From: Micavibrio sp. UBA1672
GTDB lineage: Bacteria > Pseudomonadota > Alphaproteobacteria > Micavibrionales > Micavibrionaceae
Direction: 5' to 3'
NCBI GenBank assembly: GCA_002320665.1
Contig: DCKO01000089.1
Span: 7,575-41,351 of the forward strand
Length of the DNA: 33,777 nt
Below are positions 30,628-33,777 of this stretch, piece by piece (the first letter of the stretch is position 1; every line of letters begins with the position of its first letter). A model generated the notes under the pieces. It made no database searches. It was not told the origin of the DNA and saw nothing but the letters and a program-made list of their open reading frames with translations. A program made the translations under genes and the position numbers.

Positions 30628-31250
30628 TTCACTTCATTCCTAATCCAAGTCCTAAATTTTGCATCCCAATCAAGCGCTGTAGAGCCTTTCCCTGCTGCTG
30701 CGGCGTAGTGATCTTTAAACTGATCGATGCACAACACGACTTCCTCATCTGTCAGCCCGTTTTTCATTGCCCAATTTCCTAAATCCTCTGAACAGAACCA
30801 ATCATCTGGCAAGCGATGAGGTTTTTTTGATTTTTTTTGTTCTGGTTTTTGACACCCTGAAAGGGTGTTTTTTATAGGTTTAGGTAATGACTGGTTTTGC
30901 GCGGTATCTTGTACCTCTGGACTAGTGGTATCTTGTGCCTGTGGCTCTGTATTACTTACCTCTGGTTTTTGGCACATAGTACCGCTGGTTAAATAGTACT
31001 CTTGAACGCCTAATGTTCCGTCCTTACGCCTTCTTCTTTTTCCTTTTCTTAAAAGACCAATTGCTTCTAAATGTTTAATGGCATTTCTAACAGCCTTCTC
31101 ACAGCACTCAGTCACCTCACACAGGCGTGTTATGCTAGGGTAACAAAAGCCTTCTTCATCAGCATAATTCGCTAAGGCAATCAAAACGCTCTTAGAAACA
31201 GGCTTTTCAGTTTTTTGTTTTACAGCCCATGCCATCCATTCAAAAGCCAT
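30615..31250 (-). CDS. Winged-helix replication/partition-type protein
   Basis: 211 aa. The N-terminal 90 residues are a winged helix of the phage replication-protein kind: VKQKTEKPVSKSVLIALANY, ADEEGFCYPSITRLCEV, then KAVRNAIKHLEAIGLLRKGK, with a basic wing KRRRRKDG. A polar linker rich in Gln, Pro and Thr (95-145) follows. A C-terminal domain, LPDDWFCSEDLGNWAMKNGL to LDWDAKFRTWIRNEVKWKK, resembles the C-terminal helicase-loader-like part of DnaT/O-type proteins (DW..KF..WI motif). It probably binds DNA in element replication or control. Its ATG shares one base with the stop of the excisionase-like gene. Confidence 0.75.
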   Translation of the reverse strand: MAFEWMAWAVKQKTEKPVSKSVLIALANYADEEGFCYPSITRLCEVTECCEKAVRNAIKHLEAIGLLRKGKRRRRKDGTLGVQEYYLTSGTMCQKPEVSNTEPQAQDTTSPEVQDTAQNQSLPKPIKNTLSGCQKPEQKKSKKPHRLPDDWFCSEDLGNWAMKNGLTDEEVVLCIDQFKDHYAAAAGKGSTALDWDAKFRTWIRNEVKWKK

Positions 31251-31447
31251 TACTCAGCCTCAACTTTTTTTGCAGGGTAAGATTCTAAGTTTTCAAGCCA
31301 TTGTTGAATACTAGTGTGAGGAATAAGAGTGCGCCGTCCAACTTTTACGCCTTTTAGTCTGCCACTACTTAGCTCGGCATATAAACAAGTTCTACCTAAG
31401 CCAGTAATTTTTGACGTTTCCTCGATTGTATATGATAAGGAATTCAT
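31250..31447 (-). CDS. AlpA/excisionase-type helix-turn-helix protein
   Basis: 65 aa. SYTIEETSKITGLGRTCLYA, then ELSSGRLKGVKVGRRTLIPH and TSIQQWLENL is a complete MerR-like excisionase fold: helix-turn-helix plus wing (GRRTLIP), common for AlpA, Xis and DNA-binding regulators of integrative elements. It probably bends attachment-site DNA for excision and/or controls the leftward operon. Tandem repeats lie about 85-120 bases upstream of its start and are candidate binding sites. Confidence 0.85.
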   Translation of the reverse strand: MNSLSYTIEETSKITGLGRTCLYAELSSGRLKGVKVGRRTLIPHTSIQQWLENLESYPAKKVEAE

Positions 31448-31531
31448 GCATTTCTCTTTTCGTATGAGGTTGCTCCAATACGATAGAGGATACGCTAATG
31501 ACTTTTGTTGTCATTTTCCGGCAAGCTAAAA

Positions 31532-31569
31532 GTTGCCAGAATTGTGCCGGAATTAAGTGCCGGAATTAA
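31532..31569 (-). promoter_or_regulatory. Tandem 12-13-bp repeats (iteron/operator-like)
   Basis: GTGCCGGAATTAA occurs twice in perfect tandem (31544-31556, 31557-31569). A looser copy, GTTGCCAGAATT, directly precedes it (31532-31543), and TTCCGGCAAG nearby (31517-31526) is an inverted partial copy. They lie upstream of the excisionase-like gene in a 127-base gap, near enough to its promoter to act as an operator. Helical-turn-like spacing suggests cooperative binding. Confidence 0.6.
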
Positions 31570-31574
31570 CTTTC

Positions 31575-32309
31575 TTATGATTTCCTAGATAGAAATGATT
31601 TTAATCTGCCATGATCAAAAGCTGAAAAGTGCGTTTTGCCGAAGCCCGGGTAACTTTTTAAGGTCTCTTTTCGTGCAGCACGAAAGTTTTTACGATTAAA
31701 GCCTTGTCCCATTTTTGTTCTTATAATCGGTTCTTCTTTGTCTTGGGATTTCCACGGCTTAGAAAGCTCTCCCTTCATATAAAGTGGAATATTGTTGTCT
31801 AAATAATTTTGGTAATAATCCTTATGAATCGCTATACTTTTAGGCGCAACAAAAGATTTTGAATCTTTACTCTTTGCTTTTAAACTTAATGCAGACAGTA
31901 GCCCCTGTGGCGGTAAATTTAAGAATAAACCTTGAAACAATTGGATAATCTCTTTTGGTTTGAAGCATAAATCATCTGGAAAAGCATCTGAGCGAAAACC
32001 CTCTATTTCGCCGATCTTCACTTTTTCTTCAATTAGCTCTTTCAATGATACGCGGCTCTGATCATTCTGGTCAAAAAAATCTTCCCATTCATTTTTTGCA
32101 TTAGCATTCACGAGTAAAGAAACATGCCAAATAGTTTCACTATCAGTAAGAACAAAGCCTCTTTCAGGATTGTCGACCAGAAAACCTTCAAAATCAGTAA
32201 AGGTTTCCTCTTTTCCTGGTATAAATCCTAAGTAAAGACATGCTGCTTCTTGCAATCTCCACAGAGGCTTATAATCGATCCACCACTCATAATTAGGGGT
32301 TGCATTCAT
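31575..32309 (-). CDS. Integrase-associated protein of unknown function
   Basis: 244 aa, opening MNATPNYEWWIDYKPLWRLQ. The phrase WRLQEAACLYLGFIPG recalls small proteins often found beside integrases on proteobacterial elements (weak pattern from memory). It is soluble and acidic in the first half, and basic and aromatic at the end (FNRKNFRAARKETLKSY, FSAFDHGRLKSFLSRK). Its start overlaps the integrase stop as ATGA, so it is translated with the integrase. The repeats at 31532-31569 lie just after its stop. No function is proposed. Confidence 0.75.
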   Translation of the reverse strand: MNATPNYEWWIDYKPLWRLQEAACLYLGFIPGKEETFTDFEGFLVDNPERGFVLTDSETIWHVSLLVNANAKNEWEDFFDQNDQSRVSLKELIEEKVKIGEIEGFRSDAFPDDLCFKPKEIIQLFQGLFLNLPPQGLLSALSLKAKSKDSKSFVAPKSIAIHKDYYQNYLDNNIPLYMKGELSKPWKSQDKEEPIIRTKMGQGFNRKNFRAARKETLKSYPGFGKTHFSAFDHGRLKSFLSRKS

Positions 32310-33595
32310 GCCTTTTTCTTTCTGATTTTCACAATGTTTGTTTCCCTCGCTATGCCAAGCTTCGGGAATTTCTCGCGAATTGTATCTGCAACATAAGAGG
32401 GGCTAAGGTGTGCATAGTGTTTTTCACAAATCCGCGTATCAGCATGGCCTAGCTGTTCAGCAATTATTTTCAAAGGGACACCATTAAGAGCTAACTGGCT
32501 TGCATGTGTGTGTCTGAGAATGTGAAAAGAAATTGCTGGGCTAATCCTTGCATTTTTGCAAGCTTCCTTAAGACGACGTGTCTGGTGAGATCGTCCCCAA
32601 GCTTTACCATCCTCCCTTGAAAACATAAGATCATTGCCATTTTTGCCAGGTAATACAGAGCTTTCGAAAAAAGCTTGTGCTTCCTCTATTAGAACAACAT
32701 GTCGGGGTTTTCCGCTTTTGCTTTCACGAACAAAGAGGGTTTTTGAATCTTGGTTATAGTCGCTGACTTTTAGAGCTGTGAGTTCTCCGTATCGGCATCC
32801 TGTATAGACTGCAGCTTGGACCAATGGTCTAAATTCTGGTGCCGCTGCATTTACTAAGCGATGTATCTCATCTATTTCCAGATATTTTTCTATTGCACTA
32901 TCTACTGCTTTGAAAGGTTTTACTCGTCTCCAAACATCATCACTAGGTACTTTGCCATCTTGATAGGCTTTATTTAGAGCTGCTTTAAGGATTGTTAGAA
33001 TTCTGTTGGCTGTGCTTTTCCGTTTACGCTTGCCTTCATCACCTTCAATTTTTCCAAAATTATTATTCCCTAAAGCTGATCTTCGCCGAGGTGGTGTTTC
33101 GGCTAACTTATGGTGCCAATCCTGTAATTTACGGGTGGTTAATTTTGAAACCTCAATATTTTCGAATGTCGGAAGAATATGTGCTTTGATCTGAGCTTCA
33201 ACACGTTCCCAGGATTTTCGATGTGCTCGATACCACCAGCCGTAATCATCGAGAGCATCCTTAACTGTATATTTTCCGGTAGGCAAGTGACCTTCTGCAA
33301 TAAGACCTGCTGTCTTAAACCATTCTTGAGCCATAAGTTGGGCTTGTCGGTAATTCAGGATATTAACGCCATCAGCATCCTGAAAGTCGTCAACTTTACC
33401 CAAAGTCTTTTTTTGATAGCCGCCTTTATTGCCTTCATGTCGATATCTGGCCACCCAAGAAGAAGATTTATCGCCTTTATAATAGCCGATATAGGCACCT
33501 TGATGGATCAGTCTCCAATAAGGCTCTTTTTGAGTGGAAAGACGTTTTCTTGCTTCACGGGTTTCAAGTTTGGAATCCCTTGCTATGCGTGCCAT
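32306..33595 (-). CDS. int: Tyrosine site-specific recombinase (phage-type integrase) of element B
   Basis: 429 aa. An N-terminal arm-binding region (to about 100) and a core-binding helical domain (about 110-215, VKDALDDYGWWYRAHRKSW) precede the catalytic domain. Its residues are complete: R268 in YTGCRYGELTAL, the beta-strand Lys in ESKSGKP (about 293), H358 and R361 in FHILRHTHASQL, H384 in LGHADT and nucleophile Y394 in EKHYAHL. It should cut and join at the att cores in the tRNA-Glu anticodon loop. The gene starts 160 bases from the right att repeat, with one arm-site candidate in between, and reads inward. The first gene of the leftward mobility operon. Confidence 0.97.
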   Translation of the reverse strand: MARIARDSKLETREARKRLSTQKEPYWRLIHQGAYIGYYKGDKSSSWVARYRHEGNKGGYQKKTLGKVDDFQDADGVNILNYRQAQLMAQEWFKTAGLIAEGHLPTGKYTVKDALDDYGWWYRAHRKSWERVEAQIKAHILPTFENIEVSKLTTRKLQDWHHKLAETPPRRRSALGNNNFGKIEGDEGKRKRKSTANRILTILKAALNKAYQDGKVPSDDVWRRVKPFKAVDSAIEKYLEIDEIHRLVNAAAPEFRPLVQAAVYTGCRYGELTALKVSDYNQDSKTLFVRESKSGKPRHVVLIEEAQAFFESSVLPGKNGNDLMFSREDGKAWGRSHQTRRLKEACKNARISPAISFHILRHTHASQLALNGVPLKIIAEQLGHADTRICEKHYAHLSPSYVADTIREKFPKLGIARETNIVKIRKKKA

Positions 33596-33622
33596 TTCGA
33601 GCCTCCTTGATTTCTAAGAAAT

Positions 33623-33645
33623 TTTTTCGGTAAAATTTCGGTAAT
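33623..33645 (+). repeat. Candidate integrase arm-type site, right copy
   Basis: The exact partner of 13907-13929. It lies 28 bases upstream of the integrase start codon and 109 bases from the right att core, so it may double as an operator for int. Confidence 0.7.
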
Positions 33646-33754
33646 ATTCAGGGGAAATCACATGCGATTAACAATGTACAAATATGAACTGAAAGTCAAT
33701 AGATTCAGATGCTTATCATGATCATTAATGTGCGCAAATGTTCAGGTTACATCT

Positions 33755-33777
33755 CTTTCACGGCGGCAACACGGGTT
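33755..33777 (+). repeat. attR core: tRNA-Glu 3' fragment repeat
   Basis: The last 23 bases equal tRNA bases 7-29. The base before (T, against C in the tRNA) and the DNA further left are unlike a tRNA 5' half, so this is a partial copy left by integration. The copy probably continues past the window end. Confidence 0.85.

Overview
The window looks like integrated mobile DNA sitting in a tRNA-Glu(UUC) gene. It opens inside that tRNA: the anticodon arm, T arm and CCA end are at 1-50. It closes at 33755-33777 with a perfect 23-bp direct repeat of tRNA positions 7-29, starting in the anticodon loop, as expected for attL and attR. No ribosomal RNA, core metabolic gene or CRISPR array is visible. 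The tRNA-linked element style, the DUF5681 gene, the serine recombinase type and the short GC-rich terminators suggest an alphaproteobacterium; this is an inference only.

Element A, about 1-13,860, has all genes on the minus strand. From its promoter-distal end it holds: a large serine recombinase whose reading frame runs without a stop into the antisense of the tRNA; a small ORF; a complete type I restriction-modification operon (hsdR, hsdS, hsdM) with a PrrC-like anticodon-nuclease gene between hsdS and hsdM; a replication-type module (a filamentous-phage gpII-like initiator, a SpoVG-family protein, a MuF-C/Barnase-EndoU-like nuclease domain and a 61-aa partner); and a tightly coupled pair of unrecognised genes at 11,369-13,463. 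The segment 13,637-13,863 carries three degenerate copies of the tRNA-Glu 3' part, two of them inverted, so it looks like an old integration junction.

Element B, about 13,860-33,754, looks more AT-rich in its left half. A 23-bp perfect repeat at 13,907-13,929 and 33,623-33,645 lies just inside each end and is a good candidate for integrase arm sites. Its left 10.5 kb is one plus-strand six-gene operon: Vsr-type nickase, TerB-SF1 helicase fusion, DrmA-like helicase, DrmB-like DUF1998 protein, NERD nuclease-SF1 helicase and C5 cytosine methyltransferase. This is DISARM-like but has no visible PLD nuclease (DrmC), and it adds Vsr, TerB-helicase and NERD-helicase. The operon is followed by another patch of attachment-site-like repeats at 24,774-24,912.

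The middle of B, 25,087-29,369, holds an unknown 434-aa protein, an HNH protein, a DUF3800 protein, a well-folded candidate structured RNA of about 145 nt with its own terminator (28,403-28,577), and a small lipoprotein. The right part, 29,436-33,595, is a leftward operon of mobility genes: tyrosine integrase, unknown 244-aa protein, AlpA/excisionase-like regulator, winged-helix replication-type protein, a small ORF, a DUF5681 protein and a 176-aa protein. A set of 12-13-bp tandem repeats lies upstream of the excisionase-like gene.

Taken together, the window is a tandem defence island. Element A contributes type I restriction-modification plus a suicide tRNase candidate. Element B contributes a variant DISARM-like locus plus an RNA/DUF3800/HNH cluster of unknown role.
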